Source: Uloborus plumipes
Taxonomy: Eukaryota > Arthropoda > Arachnida > Araneae > Uloboridae
Length of the DNA: 64,000 nt
Assembly (NCBI GenBank): GCA_038373865.1
Contig: JAXGGA010001127.1
Coordinates: 1 to 64,000, forward strand
Direction: 5' to 3'
Below the pieces are notes generated by a model. It had not been told where the DNA came from. It made no database searches and saw only the letters and a list, made by a program, of their open reading frames with translations. Positions 1 through 11,689 of the stretch are shown here, in pieces (within the stretch, counting starts at the first letter, position 1; the number at the start of each line of letters is the position of its first letter). Position numbers and translations under genes: made by a program.

Positions 1-1060
1 TGGCACGTGCCTGTAGCCGATGCGAAATAAGCGTGTCCCAAGTTCCGCCGTCAGAGTGGTAACAATAACTTCCGATCTATGCTTAGGCTCCCAAAATCAT
101 TTCCTGCACCTATACCACGTGATACTGAGTACCTGGTGGGATGTTTTATCGAATCGTAATTAAAAATTTGCATTTCTGCATCTGAAATTGTAGGTAAGAT
201 TTTTTAAAGTGATTTTATAAAATGTGTGTCATTTGAGTCATCAGATCGGTAACAAGCTCTAAAATGGGCAGTTTTTATTATTTTAAAATTATTTTATATA
301 TAAGTATAGTCCTTTATTACAAATGAAAAAACCACGTGTTTGATTTTGGTTTAGTGCGATCGACTCGGAAATAAAAAAAAAACTTTGTCAGTTTGTCAGA
401 TCGGTAACAGTCAGAGCGGTAACATTGAAAAACAGCGAATATGTTACAGAACTAACTCTCACGTTTCAGAATTATAAAAAGCAAAAATCATAGGTTTTAG
501 CCATATATATTGAATATTTTTGCTCTTAAAAAAGGAAAAGTAATGAGTTTTAATACAGTCGCTTCATTTGTGGTTTGTGTGACCTAACAATAGAAGTTAG
601 TAAAATAAGAAAATTGACACTGCAGAAATTAAGTTAATTAATTATTATTATTTTATTTATTAATTTTTTTTGGTGCTTCAATTTCTCATGACTTCGCTAA
701 ATAATTAGATAATAACTAGCATGCTAAATTTGAATTTCTGATCAAGAAATTAAATTTCCTGCAACTAATTAAAGAAAAGCAAGCAGCAGAGTTGTGTTTT
801 GAAAAAGTTGAAGTTGTGTGTTGTTTCAAAACAAAACAAATGTTTTATTAGCTTTTTATTTCCAAGAAATGCTTTTTTATAATGAAATTTGATTTTTTAG
901 CCTAATATATATATTTTAATATAATTATCTTAATTCTATGTTAAAAATGCAAGGAAATGGTATCATATTTAGAGATGTTAACGAAGACTGAAAGCATAAA
1001 CTCAAATATGTAGCTCATATTAACATCAGATCTGTAACATTCATCAGATCTGTAACGGCT
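1..1060. repeat. Non-coding repeat with clustered CAGATCNGTAAC words (cut by window edge)
   Basis: The word CAGATCGGTAAC or a close variant recurs near 50, 242, 398, 413, 1027 and 1043, and two of these groups are tandem pairs about 15 bp apart. The rest is AT-rich with no coding signal. The left end lies outside the window, so no terminal inverted repeat could be checked. The layout resembles the GTAACGGACTTGAC element at 31.5 kb and 49.4 kb, but the words differ. I infer a non-autonomous transposon or a transposon-derived repeat. Confidence 0.4.
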
Positions 1061-1535
1061 TAAAAGTGAGTAACCTATGGAGGGGGTAAATAACTTCCTT
1101 GACCTCCCCCCTTTTATTTTCTTGCATTTAGACCCAATTTAGACTTAAAATCCAATATTAGTTTTTCTCTGCAAAAAGATTTTTTTTTTCAGAAAACTCC
1201 AACTTCAAATTGGCACTTTTCTAAATATTGGCTCATATGTTCATAGTTTAAAACATTTATAATGCACATGAAACAATTTAAAGATTGTTTAACAGTCATA
1301 ACACATGCAGTCTTCGAAACTACATTTACGTGAAACATTACGTTTACATCTGATTTAGAAGATAGTTTTATATATCCGAGAGACAATCATTTATTTAAAG
1401 GATTACATTTTCCTCACTTTCGTTTTAACCAGAGTTGCAAAAAAGAAAGCTGATTCTGCTAAAATTAAATTTTCAGAAGCGCCGAAGAAAACGTAAAAGT
1501 TCAATTAAAATGCAGTTAGATGTAGGCCCGTCCTT

Positions 1536-2040
1536 CTGAATTGGGGGAGGGGGAATTCCGAATCGGGGGAGGGGGTCAGAGAGGGGGGTCAATTAAAATA
1601 CAGTTTTGTATTTTAATTGACCCCCTCCCCCGAATGGGGGGAATTCCGAATTGGGGCAGGGGGTTAGAGGGGCGGTCAATTAAAATACAGTTTTGTATTT
1701 TAATTGACCCCCCTCCCCCGAATGGGGGGGGGAATTCCGAATTGGGGGAAGGGTGTCAGGGGGAGGGTCAATTAAAATACAGTTTTGTATTTTTTTGACC
1801 CCCCTTCCCCGAATTGGGGGGGTTAGAGGGGGGTCAATTGAAATACAGTTTTGTATTTTAATTGTCCCCCTCCCCCGAATTGAGGGGGGGGGGAATTACG
1901 AATTGGGGGAGGGGTCAGACAGGGGGTCAATTAAAATACAGTTTTGTATTTTAATTAACCCCCTCCCCCGAATCGGTGGAGGGGGGTCAGAGGGGGTCAA
2001 TTAAAATACAGTCCCCCTGGCGGGGACTGTATTTTAATTC
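1536..2040. repeat. Hairpin minisatellite alternating G/C runs and AAAATACA palindromes
   Basis: About six irregular units of roughly 65-95 bp. Each holds the palindrome GTCAATTAAAATACA / TGTATTTTAATTGAC (starting near 1589, 1676, 1768, 1833, 1926 and 1996), flanked by GGGGGAGGGGG and CCCCCTCCCCC tracts. The last unit has its loop replaced by CCCCCTGGCGGGG. Open frames across it encode only Gly/Pro/Ile-rich repeats and are not genes. Confidence 0.85.
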
Positions 2041-2814
2041 CTCATATGTTTAAGAAAATTTTATTTTATTTTATTTTTATTTATTTATTTTTTTTAAGGT
2101 GAAATAGTTTAAAATAATCATGCAATATAAAAAATGAAAGCAATAACCAATGAAAAACCTTGTGCCATGAAAATAGCCCGAGAACGAAGGAAAAATAAAA
2201 GAAAGAAGGACAGATATTGAGATCTTAGCATGTGCAGCTCAGCCAAATATTTCTTTTTTTTTTCCCCCAATCAATTCAAATTGCTTTCCTATTAAAATTT
2301 TGTATTTAACAGAAAATTAACGAATCTCAAAAAATAAATAAAGAAAAAATTAAAAAAAAAGTTTAATAAAATAAAATAATATAATGAATACTATATGAAT
2401 GAATTTAAACTTTTCAGAGATTTAGATTATTTGTAAGTGACAAATAAAGACAATGAGCACACCAACGTTCTTATAGCGCCAGTATCAGTTGTGAATTAAA
2501 TTGCAAACTAGTACAAAAAAAAAAAAGTGCCTGCGAAAAGAATGAAAATGATTTTCGTCAATACTTTGCAATAGACACTCTAAAACAACATTCACAAAAA
2601 AAGAAAAAAAAAAAAGAAAAGAACACATGAAATTAATGTGCAATCAAGTATTGTGGGATGTGTTTCGATGAATAATGCATGAATAGAAAAATTACTTGAA
2701 AGAAATAACTCGGTTTTCACTGGAAAGCAAAGCGAAATCCAGATTGTTGTAATAGAAATACGCGCAAACCAACCCTAGGAGATCAGCTCCACCATGCTCT
2801 GACTCAGTCAGCAA
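2041..2814. other. AT-rich spacer, no gene seen
   Basis: Holds a TTTA/TTTTA-rich stretch at about 2057-2095 and several A-runs (2513-2525, 2598-2615). No coding, RNA or transposon signal was recognised. Confidence 0.6.
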
Positions 2815-3510
2815 ACATGGGCAGAAATGCAGGCTGGGAAAAAAATGACTGACCCTTTCTCCTAAAAGAAAGAACTGTGCAGACGAATTTTTGCTTATTT
2901 AGGCAGGGATTCAAGTAAAACAGCACTGCAATCGCTTCGAATTGCAATCGCTACTGGAAATGAATTAGATTATCATCAACTTAACTTGGCATGACGTCAC
3001 TACGGGCGGAGCCAATAAGAGCTCACAAGCACTCGGCGATCTCCTCTTATTCGCCAAGTAGGCTGTGACGTTTTATCTAGCTCGTTTTTTATAGGCAAAC
3101 GTCACGCTGACGTCAAGATGTTTTTATCAAGAAACGTTCTAATGTAATTCATTTCCAGTCGCGATTGTAATTTGCAATAGCTTGTTTCACTTGAATCCCT
3201 GCCTTAGTTATTTGTTTTATCATATTTATTATTATTGTATTTTTTTTATTTATTTATTTAATTTTTTGGCAGAAGATTTTTTTCCAAATAAAAATTATTC
3301 ATTTAAGAGAACATTTTATTGTTTATTTTTTTTTTTTACGTGCCTATTTCATCAGGTGAGAGAGGTACACAATTTGTTTTTAGAAATCAGCTTTATTTGT
3401 TAAAAAGGTATGTTTGACATAATTTGCAGTCTCAGATACTTAAGAGAATATTGATCACGCGCTAAAATACCGATGTCGGTATGTGGGAAAGTAGGCTCGT
3501 TTAGTTCATG
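2815..3510 (-). mobile_element. Truncated third copy of the 1.6-kb GAGCCTACTTTCCC repeat
   Basis: Read on the minus strand, 3510 down to 2815 aligns with the first 600 bp of the repeats at 51.2 kb and 61.6 kb. It shares AACTAAACGAGCCTACTTTCCC, GATTATCTGAGACT, ATTATGTCAAACATACCTTTTTA, CGTCTGCACAG and CCTGCATTTC. It is more diverged than the other two and lacks the 140-bp repeats and the distal end. It is interrupted by a 302-bp MITE at 2902-3203. Confidence 0.7.
2902..3203. mobile_element. Harbinger-type MITE, 302 bp, TTA target duplication
   Basis: Imperfect long terminal inverted repeats begin GGCAGGGATTCAAGT and stay recognisable for about 65 bp inward, to GGAAATGAATTA. TTA trinucleotides flank it at 2899-2901 and 3204-3206. 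Outside them the flanks match the contiguous sequence of the other copies of the surrounding repeat, giving an empty-site check. A 3-bp TTA duplication is typical of PIF/Harbinger. The interior has TGACGTCA-like sites at about 2992 and 3107. No coding capacity. Confidence 0.75.
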
Positions 3511-3919
3511 GAGGACTTCTTATAAATGTATGAATTTTGAAATAAAATTGCTCTGCAGCCATGAACTAATTTTAACTTGTATTAACAAATCCGTTGTTGA
3601 TACAATGCGTTGAACACATGAATATTTTTTTTTTTTGTACGAGAAGTGAAATTAAGTAAGTTGATTGCAGTTAAAATGCAAAACATAAAAATTTGAATCA
3701 CAAATTTACTTTAGCTAGTATATTTTAACCGCGCGCGCGTGTTGAAAATAAAGTTTCATATTTTTCAATCTCATTGATGCGGAATCCTTTTTAGAATTGA
3801 ATAAAATAATTGCTATTTTCGAATATTTTATCAAAAAGTTCATTCTTTTCTACAACAGGCTAAAAATTACTTTAAACGTACACTCTGAAAAAAAAAAAGA
3901 AGCATATTTTTTAAGCAAT

Positions 3920-4698
3920 GGGGAAGTTTAAATCTATTTAATATTCCTACTTTGACCACCAGATATGGTTTAGACACTTAACGAAAAATTCTTTATCGCT
4001 GAATTTTGAAACATACTGATTAATTTTTCATTAATTTTTAAAAAACCCACGCGCAAAAAGAGCGCGCCTTGACAACGAAACCAGTCACGTTGGATGGCTG
4101 TAGTTTTAATAAGCCTTTCACACACAAAATTGTTTTGCAGATATGCGAGTTTTTCATTGCGGAGTTTTGCTCCCTTTCGTTATCAATTAGTTTATGGAGA
4201 TTAGATTTGTTAGATTCGTAAAAGGCCAATCCAATAACCTGTCACGAGTGTCAGCGATGACGGTTTGAAGTTTTTAAGGCGAAAACCATACTTTAATTTT
4301 TAGCGAAGCATTACTTGGCGACTTCTACCTTTTCCCGGCAGCTCACGGTGGCAGCCTTAAGGCCTATTCACATTACGACCGTTCCGACCGAACGAAGTGG
4401 TTTTTCGGACGTGACGGACGGAGATGAAAAGTTTCGAGCATTCGCACTAGCTTCGTCCGAAAGTCACGTGACGGTTTTCCTCCACAAATTATAAAGAGCG
4501 CGCATCTGGTGAGAGCCAATGAAGTCGCCACCAAAAAATCGGTCTACTTTCGGGCCCGACGACATCCATCATCCCTCAAACTTAAAGAATTATTTTGAAA
4601 AAACTATTTGTCGTGTCGGAATTTTTTTTTTCACTGATGATGATCATGTGCGTTGTTCTATGATGCAAAAATAGAATTAAAAAATCTAAAACTTCCCT
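3920..4698. mobile_element. AT-flanked MITE, copy 1 (779 bp)
   Basis: Ends GGGGAAGTTT and AAACTTCCCT form a short inverted repeat flanked by AT (3918-3919 and 4699-4700). A diverged copy lies at 44974-45620. Shared landmarks are the GCGCGC-containing block after TTTTTAAAAA and the right-hand block with TCACTGATGATG and TGTTCTATGATG. The middle differs, with CGTCCG/CGGACG-rich palindromes near 4400-4470. A 2-bp AT duplication would suit an ISL2EU-like origin, but that assignment is inference. Confidence 0.65.
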
Positions 4699-4700
4699 AT

Positions 4701-5104
4701 TGCTAATTGCAGATACCATTGGTCATTGCTCTTGAAAAGAATGAATTATAAGGCGATTTCAACTACATTAACTGTACGAAAGATTTATTTAAAGTATTTA
4801 TTTTCTTTCATTTTGATACCGGCCGTGGATAGTGTGAAATAGTTACATGCAATGCGCATGTGCATGTGCAAGCTACCCAGAAACAATAAAGGGGCAATCC
4901 ACGGCAACAGACGTTTTCAAAAACAGCCAACAAAGGTTATAAATATGTTAAATCCTTGTTTTAGTACATGAACTTTACACTTCTTCTGTATAATGATGTT
5001 AAATTTTAAAGATGTGTAGAAAATATATTTAAATAATATTATTTTTTTAATAACGGACGTATCTCGTAAGATACGTCAACGTCCGTCAAAAAACGCCGGG
5101 TGCG
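4701..5104. other. Spacer with a nested palindrome, no gene seen
   Basis: A compact nested palindrome lies near 5054-5087 (CGGACG ... CGTCCG enclosing GTATC ... GATAC). Nothing else recognisable. Confidence 0.5.
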
Positions 5105-5565
5105 CTGCTTCACTTTTCCAACTGTACCATACTTTGGTGTGAAGTCCGACTTCCACAGTACACGCATGCCATAGGGACCCTTTTCTAGGGTATGCAACCA
5201 TGCAGCATAACAACACATTCACACAAAGAAAGGACAAGGACAGGAGGGAGAAAATACATCCACGCCGAGCCGGGATTTGAACCCAGGGGCGCTCCGAACA
5301 AAATTTTTAGGAGGGCAGAAAGTCTCAATTTGCCGAATAGAACTCCAATTTTTGCCGAATGTTAAAAATGGGTATGCACACATAAATGCATTTAATGAAA
5401 AAGGACATACGGGCGTTTGAAAAATTCACTTCTGTCCCAAATTCGCCGAATCGTCAGACAAAATTTGCCGAATAAGGACATTTTGGGCGCTCCTTTTTGA
5501 AGCCGAGATCACTCCATTCGAGTCCGACTTCTCTGACCACTAGACAAGGCTGCCGACGAGATGCT
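5105..5565 (-). repeat. tRNA-derived SINE family A, copy 1, split by an insert
   Basis: Read on the minus strand it starts near 5560 with an A-box-like TAGTGGTCAGAG. The B box GGTTCAAATCC (plus-strand complement at 5273-5284) follows, then a unique body that matches the copy at 30961-31195, including TCCTGTCCTTG, CTTTCTTTGTGTGAAT and an AAGTCGGACTT-like tail. It is a Pol III-type retroposon, not a functional tRNA gene. A 189-bp insertion separates the two box regions. Confidence 0.75.
5296..5484. mobile_element. 189-bp insert with 9-bp duplication GGGCGCTCC
   Basis: Direct repeats GGGCGCTCC at 5287-5295 and 5485-5493 bracket the insert, which breaks the SINE between its A- and B-box regions. 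It carries four TTGCCGAAT/TCGCCGAAT words. No clear terminal inverted repeat was seen. The 8-9 bp duplication fits hAT, P or Mutator-like insertion, and the family is unknown. Confidence 0.6.
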
Positions 5566-6359
5566 TTTGATAAAAATGGAACTGCCCAAATTAGAGTTTG
5601 GTTTGTTTATTTTTTATTACTTGTTTCCCATTTTTAATGGACAGGGTCAATTAAAAACCTGCGTAGCGTCGAGTGCAGTAACTTATCTCAAAAAAACGCT
5701 TTATGATTGATTTAAGTCGTAATTTTGCGATGTATACATACATTGTGCTCATGTTGACCACAGAGCTCAAGCAAAGTTATTTCTCGGTCAAATCCAGAGG
5801 TTAATATATTAAGACGACTGCGCGCAGTGGATGTTTTGCATGAAGAGGAAACGCAGCCTGTCTTTCGCGACGAATAAAAAAGAAAAAAAAAAGCTGACAA
5901 TTACTCGGGGTTCAATGTACGCGAAGGCAGGAAATCTGGGCATTTAAATAACTCGAGTTATTACAGACAATTGTCACTTGACGCTAGCTTATACATCTAG
6001 GATGAAAAGACTGTGTCATAAATAATTTTTGAATAAAAGAGATGCAGATGTCTTGTCTTTATTTGTCTCAATGCAAGTAAATAGACTCTAATTATGTAAG
6101 CTTATTTTAATGACATAATCGATTATATTCTTGGAAAAACTTGGGTAGATGGGCAAGATTAATAAATCGTATTTTCGTGTTTCGTGAAGATGAGGAAGTG
6201 GTGGACTGGTTCAAGAGAAGTCAAGGGTGCAGCGAGGGGGAGGGGGGGGGGTCAACCCACTTATGAACCCTTGACTTAAACACGATAGTCAAGCTAACGT
6301 GTACGCCCACGAGGAAATCCATGAACTATTCAGGGTGGGGGGGGGGGGGATGTAGTAAT
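5566..6359. other. Spacer, no gene seen
   Basis: No recognisable gene or element end. G-runs occur at about 6238-6251 and 6336-6349. Confidence 0.5.
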
Positions 6360-6363
6360 TTAA

Positions 6364-6570
6364 CCCTTTATGCCCCGACGGACCTCAGAAGTCCCACTTA
6401 TATTAATTTAGTATTATGAATCCTAAATTGATGGAATCATGCTGGTACTTAAAAGTACCACTCTTTGTATTTTGCTGAGAGGTCGACAGATGGTACCTGT
6501 GTTTGGAAACAGTTATCTGCCCCCTAAGTCATACGGGGCCTTAGACTTCCGAGATTATCAAAATTTTTAT
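6364..6570. mobile_element. piggyBac-like MITE, copy 1 (one end only)
   Basis: TTAA at 6360-6363 is followed by CCCTTTATGCCCCG, then about 200 bp matching the complete copy at 48447-48677 (CTCAGAAGTCCC, GATGGAATCATGCTG, GAGAGGTCGACAGATGGTACCTG). Similarity fades after GATTATCAAAATTT, and no right end GGGTTAA was found. TTAA plus a CCC start is the piggyBac-type signature. Confidence 0.6.
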
Positions 6571-6807
6571 ACTCTGTATAAACGTTGTTTTATGTATTTT
6601 CAACTAATTCATTGTTACATTAATTTGGGAAATAAAAGCTTTCGTGGTGTTTTGGTCGCATTTTTGTTTGGGGATGGGGAGTTGCAAATTTAGAAGAGGG
6701 TATTGATAATTTACTACCGGATGACTTATTTAGATTGATGACTTATAACTGGTTCAAATGATCCTCGTACTTCGGTACCGTGTGAGAAATGTGTTGTAAA
6801 ATAAATT
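6571..6807. other. Spacer, no gene seen
   Basis: No recognisable feature. Confidence 0.4.
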
Positions 6808-7223
6808 CCTAAGTAGCATTAACTCATCGGATTTTGCTGGGCCGATCATCGAACTCCTCGTAAACTGATAACGTAACTCACGATGACATCATTCCGATCA
6901 GTGTCCGAGCACTATTTTCGATGAGCTACTTTTCATCGGAAAGCGATATTCTTCCGATCAACTTTCCCGATGAAAATAAGCCGAGCATCCAAAATTGATC
7001 TTAAATTCATCGACACGGGACTGCACTGCCCGTAAATTGCTCCAAATCTCATCGTATTTCGAGCAAAACTCATCGGATTTTGCTGCTCGGTTTCTGTTTG
7101 GCCGATGAGACATATTGGAGCAATTCCCGATGAGAACTCATCGAATCTGATCATCGGCCGATGAGAATTTCATCGGGTTTCGATGAATGGTCGATCATCG
7201 GCTGATGAGATTATGCTGCTAGG
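6808..7223. repeat. TCATCGG/CCGATGA word-rich inverted-repeat element
   Basis: Ends read CCTAAGTAGCATTAACTCATC on the left and, reversed, CCTAGCAGCATAATCTCATC on the right, so this is probably a 416-bp terminal-inverted-repeat element. The interior is packed with TCATCGG or its complement in both orientations, a dozen or more in about 400 bp. No coding potential. A target duplication is not clear (ATT on both sides at most). Confidence 0.6.
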
Positions 7224-7475
7224 ATTACTTCAACAAAAGTAGTAAAACTTTGAACCAGTGTATAAAATTTGAAAGCATTAAAAGACCCGCATTTTTATTT
7301 CACAGCGTTACGAGATTTATATAATATTTTACATTGCATGTAAAAAAACATGATCATGTTAATCATCAGATGTATCATGTTGTTTGCTCAGGGTGAGAGA
7401 TTTCAACATTTTCAAATCCACATGCAGAGTAGTTTTTAACATTAATTTTAAACTTATTGGATTGTACATTGAGCT

Positions 7476-8043
7476 CAGGGCCGTAGCCAGACTATTGTTT
7501 CAGGGTGGGTTTTACCGAGACATTTCTCTTAAAATCTATATGATAAAGAACATTTGATTTCATGTTCAATATTCCATTGTTTTTTGTTACAGTAGACGCT
7601 TAGGGGACATTACCATGAAAAATAAAATAATAACATATATTAACAATGAAAGAAAAAAGTCTGATGTATACAAAACATCTTCGCCCTATTTAAAAAGGTG
7701 TATTGTTGTGTATGAAATTGTGTTTGCAAAAACTACAATAAAGATAAATACTGCAGATAAATCAATTAATTTGTACTCTCATTCAATAATGATAAAATTT
7801 CATTTTTCAAATGAAATTATCATTATAATTTCATCTTTCAAATGAAATTAAGAAGTAAATAAAAAATTTAAAAGAAAATAATCAAATTATTATATTGCTT
7901 TTCATGTTAATACCCTTTTGACACCGATTGTAACAAAAATAAAGAACATAGAGCTTGAAATCAAATTTTATTGACTTTATAGATTTCACGAGAAATAGGT
8001 TTGGTAAAACCTTTCCCGAAACTAAGGTCTGGTTACGGCCATG
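7476..8043. mobile_element. hAT-like non-autonomous element, CAGGGCCGTAGCCAGA ends
   Basis: Left end CAGGGCCGTAGCCAGA and right end TCTGGTTACGGCCATG are inverted repeats with few mismatches. A related element lies at 60168-60649. The target duplication has decayed. The interior is AT-rich with no transposase. Confidence 0.6.
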
Positions 8044-8070
8044 GTGTAAATGTATAATTTCACTCCTAAG

Positions 8071-10510
8071 TAGAGATGTAAAATTTCCGGAAATTTTGAA
8101 GCGATGGAAAAAAATCGTTTTTTTTTTTCCTGTTTTTTTCCGGAAAAATTGGAAAAAAAATGAAAAATTGACTTCTTTACAATTAAAAAAGCGTTTTTAA
8201 ATAGTTTTGTTTTTCTTGGACCATTTAAAAGGTTAATCATTAAAAATATATGCAATCAACACATATTATTTTTCCTGATGACAGAAATACGCATAATTAG
8301 GTAGGTTTTAATAGGAAAAAAATAGCCTTTCTGTTTTATGACTCAAAGCTTTCTTGGTCAAACCCCACAAATGAATCATATCGTCATTTCACTGTTAATA
8401 TTGGATAAAGTGTGTCTAACCCTTACAATTAAATTTTCTATTTTAGACTGCCTTTAAAACTTAAAATAATAAGTAGATACTTTCAAACATCAATAATAGT
8501 GTTTGAAAGAAAAATCAGAATGATTTTTCTCCCTTCCAATATAACCTCACTATCTAAAAATGAAAAACTATTGAGTTCTGGTTTTTCCCCACCCAATCTA
8601 AATCCAAATGAAAATTAAATACTTTTTTTTAACCTTTCTAATAGAAAACTATAAACTGCGTAATGGTTTCTAAACCTGAACAAAATTTAAACTGGAGTTT
8701 CAACTTACTGCACTGCCTTGCTAAGCACAATAGTCGTACCCCTACTTTTCAACAAAACTAGAGTAATTAACCAGAGGTTGCTCTCTGTTTCGTATGTGTT
8801 ATTAATAAAATGTTTTGTAGTCATTTGTGATTGGAAACTTTTTTTTTAATCTGCTGAATAAAAAGTCATCAGAACAAAATATATGGGGGCGCAGCTTTTT
8901 AAAATGCAATATCTCAGTTTGAGCTCAATTGCAGATTCTACTATGTGCTTAGCAAGCACGGCAATATACATTTAGTTCGCATAGTCAGCGGAAACCTAGT
9001 TCTGTGGCTGAAGTTATGCTTATTCATTTCATGAAGAAGTAAAATTAGTTCTTCACTAAAAGGACGTTGGTTTTGTTAAAGAAGTTTCTGTGTAGAGTTG
9101 TTGTGTTGAGAGAGTTTGATAGCGTTGAATTCTGTTTGGAATTTGCAATAAAGGTTAGTGTACTTTAATATAGATTTTTTAATTATTTAGTTATTTATTT
9201 TATATTTTGTGTTACTTTAAATACACAGAACGTTAATAATTATTATCTTAGTACGATTTGAACTCTGAATTGTTAGACATATAAAAAATCTTTGAAAGAT
9301 ATGTAAACTATTTAAATTAAGTTATTAAATTTTTTGTAAATATGCTGTCATAATGTTAGTAATATTGCATATTAATATAAAATTTTGGAAAATATCTAAA
9401 TACCAAAAGGAAATTAACAATTTTTAACAGAAAATTGATAAATCTATGATGTAAAATTAAAGATGTATGTGACAGTTTATTTTATACATACACAAAGTAG
9501 AGGAAGTACATAAAGAAAATTAGTTAAAAAGTGAGGTAATGCATTTTGTATGAAAGAATTCCTATTAATAAATAAAAAATTTTGTGATAAGCACTTATCA
9601 ATAATGAAATAATTTTACCTTTCAGTGGCGATATGTAATTTATCATAAGAAATAATTTATGCACTTTTAATATCAAAAATGCACTAATAGTAGGCCAATT
9701 ATAAAATCTGTTGTGTTTACAAAAGTTGGAATTTAATCAGAATTATTTTTTTACCTAATTGAGCAGTGGTTCACTTATTACAACATATTAAAATGTGTTT
9801 TTAACATAAATTTCTGTATTTATTTACTATTGCTTTAACATTTTCAATTAAAAATTGTGCTGTCCTAGAGTAGAGAACGTAATGTTTATAAAATGGCCAA
9901 CAATCAAGTATTCCCTTAAAAGCTGGATAAATTTTATTTATCTTTTTTTCTGCTTTCTAAGCTGAAAATTATCGGGGAGTATGACCAGAAATTGAATATT
10001 TTAGCACAATTTCAGTATCCAAATTTTATAATTACCCTAAAAAACTAGTATTTTGAACACGATTTAAAAAAAATGTTCTTTGATACCTGCAATGTAATTA
10101 AATAAGGGAAAAAAATGGCTATATGCTTTTGCATCAAGATGTTTAGGGGATTTAAATGAAAAACAAAAATGCGGGATTCAATAAATCAACGCTTCTAACA
10201 ATTATACAAACAAAAGATTTTCTAGTCATTTCTTTCTTAAAAATTAAATGAAAAAAAAAAAAAACTGTTGAAAATTAATGTGAAACAATGGTTTTGAAAC
10301 AAATTATGACCAGTTTATTAACTGGTCGGTCTTCTCCAGTGATTCCCAACTTTTTCGAGTACATCATTTATGCTGAAATTTATCATTTTATGATGAAAAT
10401 TTTAATTTCATTTTACTGAAAATTTGAAAAATTCAATTTTTCCGGAGTGGAAAAAAAAACCAGTTTTTCTCCGAAAGTTTCCGGTTTTTTTCCGACCATT
10501 TTCATCTCTA
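8071..10510. mobile_element. hAT-type element, TAGAGATG ends, 2.4 kb, non-coding
   Basis: Ends TAGAGATGTAAAATTTCCGG and CCGACCATTTTCATCTCTA are inverted repeats flanked by 8-bp duplications with one mismatch (CTCCTAAG 8063-8070, CTCCTGAG 10511-10518). TTTCCGGAAA-like sequence recurs just inside both ends. The interior is AT-rich, stop-riddled and shows no transposase, so this is a deletion derivative or an element carrying captured filler. Near 8705 and 8940 a second inverted pair, TGCTTAGCAAG / CTTGCTAAGCA, suggests a small internal insertion. Confidence 0.7.
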
Positions 10511-10518
10511 CTCCTGAG

Positions 10519-11072
10519 ACAAAACGTCTGGACACACGAGACATTTGCAAGAACGCTCCACTTATTATGACCCAGCACCTAATGAACTTAAAACATCTGC
10601 CCCTATACATTCTGAAACATGTGACGAATATTAATAACTGAAACTATCTGCTGCTATGCATAGCAAGTAGCATCAACGTACATTGATAGCGCAGTCAAAT
10701 GTACCTTTGGAGGGGGGGGGGGGCATCATTGCTCAGATGCCTACTTGTTGCTTTCCCTCAAAACCAGACGTCAAACAATTTTAGGCAATTGCATGCTCAA
10801 TAATATTAATTAAAAAATCGCATTAACTTGTAGTTTGTGTTTAATACAGAAAAAGAGTTGTCTATAAATGATATCATACTTCTTTTTTTCACATTTTAGA
10901 TCTCTTCTCCATTTGTCACAAAGTGTCATGCTTAACCTTAATACCTCCCCTTCCCTTGATACATGTCACGTCATTTTTTCCCAATTATCTGGGTATAAAA
11001 ATGTGTGATGTCACACTGACGCCAAAGAGCAGACATCAAGTCTTTAAAAAGAAGAATCGATGTAGTAAATAC
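10519..11072. other. Spacer, no gene seen
   Basis: Contains a 13-G run at about 10712-10724 and a TTTGTCACAAAGTG block near 10914. A similar TTTGTCACAAAGTG block occurs near 25796. No gene seen. Confidence 0.5.
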
Positions 11073-11074
11073 TA

Positions 11075-11620
11075 CGAGGCGCGTTCTTAAAGTAAGGGCC
11101 GTTTGGTTACAGAAAAAATAAACTCATAAGAAACAAATGTTATTGTCATACTTAATTAGGTAAAAACTTACTTTACTTCTCTACAAAATCGTGTTTCACT
11201 TCCAAGCATTTTTCGTACCGCTGCACCAGCTTCTTTAACCCCTCTGCATAGAAGCTTGCCGAATGAGAGTTTGAGACCTACAATAACGTTTTGGAGTCTC
11301 CTCTTCGGTTTCAAAACGTTGTCCACCGAGTCACTGTTTAAAATGCAAGAAGAGAAAGCAGTCGCTAGGTGCAAGGTCGGGACTGTACGGTGGGCGGTCA
11401 AAAAGTTCCCAACGAAAATCTTGAATTTTGTCTTCGGTTTTGGCAGCAGTGTGATGACGCGCGTTATCGTGGAGGAGGATAACGCCAGATAAGTCTCTCA
11501 CGGCGTTTATTTTGTATCGCTCATCTCAATTTTTCAACGAATCACAATACGTACTTCACAGTTGGCGGGATCAATGATTTTTGCGGTCCATAAAATTTAT
11601 GTGCACGCACCTGCTGGTAC
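11075..11620 (-). pseudogene. Mariner (DD34D) transposase remnant
   Basis: The C-terminal half of a mariner transposase, read on the minus strand. The second catalytic D lies in a HDNAR-HH motif near 11460-11485. YSPDLAPSD near 11362-11390 supplies the third, 34 residues later, which is the mariner spacing. LGGQRFETEEE follows after an in-frame TGA, and after a further frame change the C-terminus LVQRYEKCLEV appears, with the stop complement at 11173-11175. Beyond the coding end, TA plus CGAGGCGCGTTCTTAAAGTA at 11073-11094 is a typical mariner terminal repeat. The N-terminal half, including the first catalytic D and the DNA-binding domain, is missing or unrecognisable. The copy is dead. Confidence 0.85.
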
Positions 11621-11689
11621 TTTAAGTAAATGATTTGACTGACCTTTAAATAGGACTGAAGTTATGAATACTTCTAGATTTTCTTGTGC

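Noticed and set aside
1541..2004. Two Gly/Ile/Gln-rich open frames of about 85 codons
   Set aside because: They are translations of the hairpin minisatellite, with no start context, domain or stable codon use.
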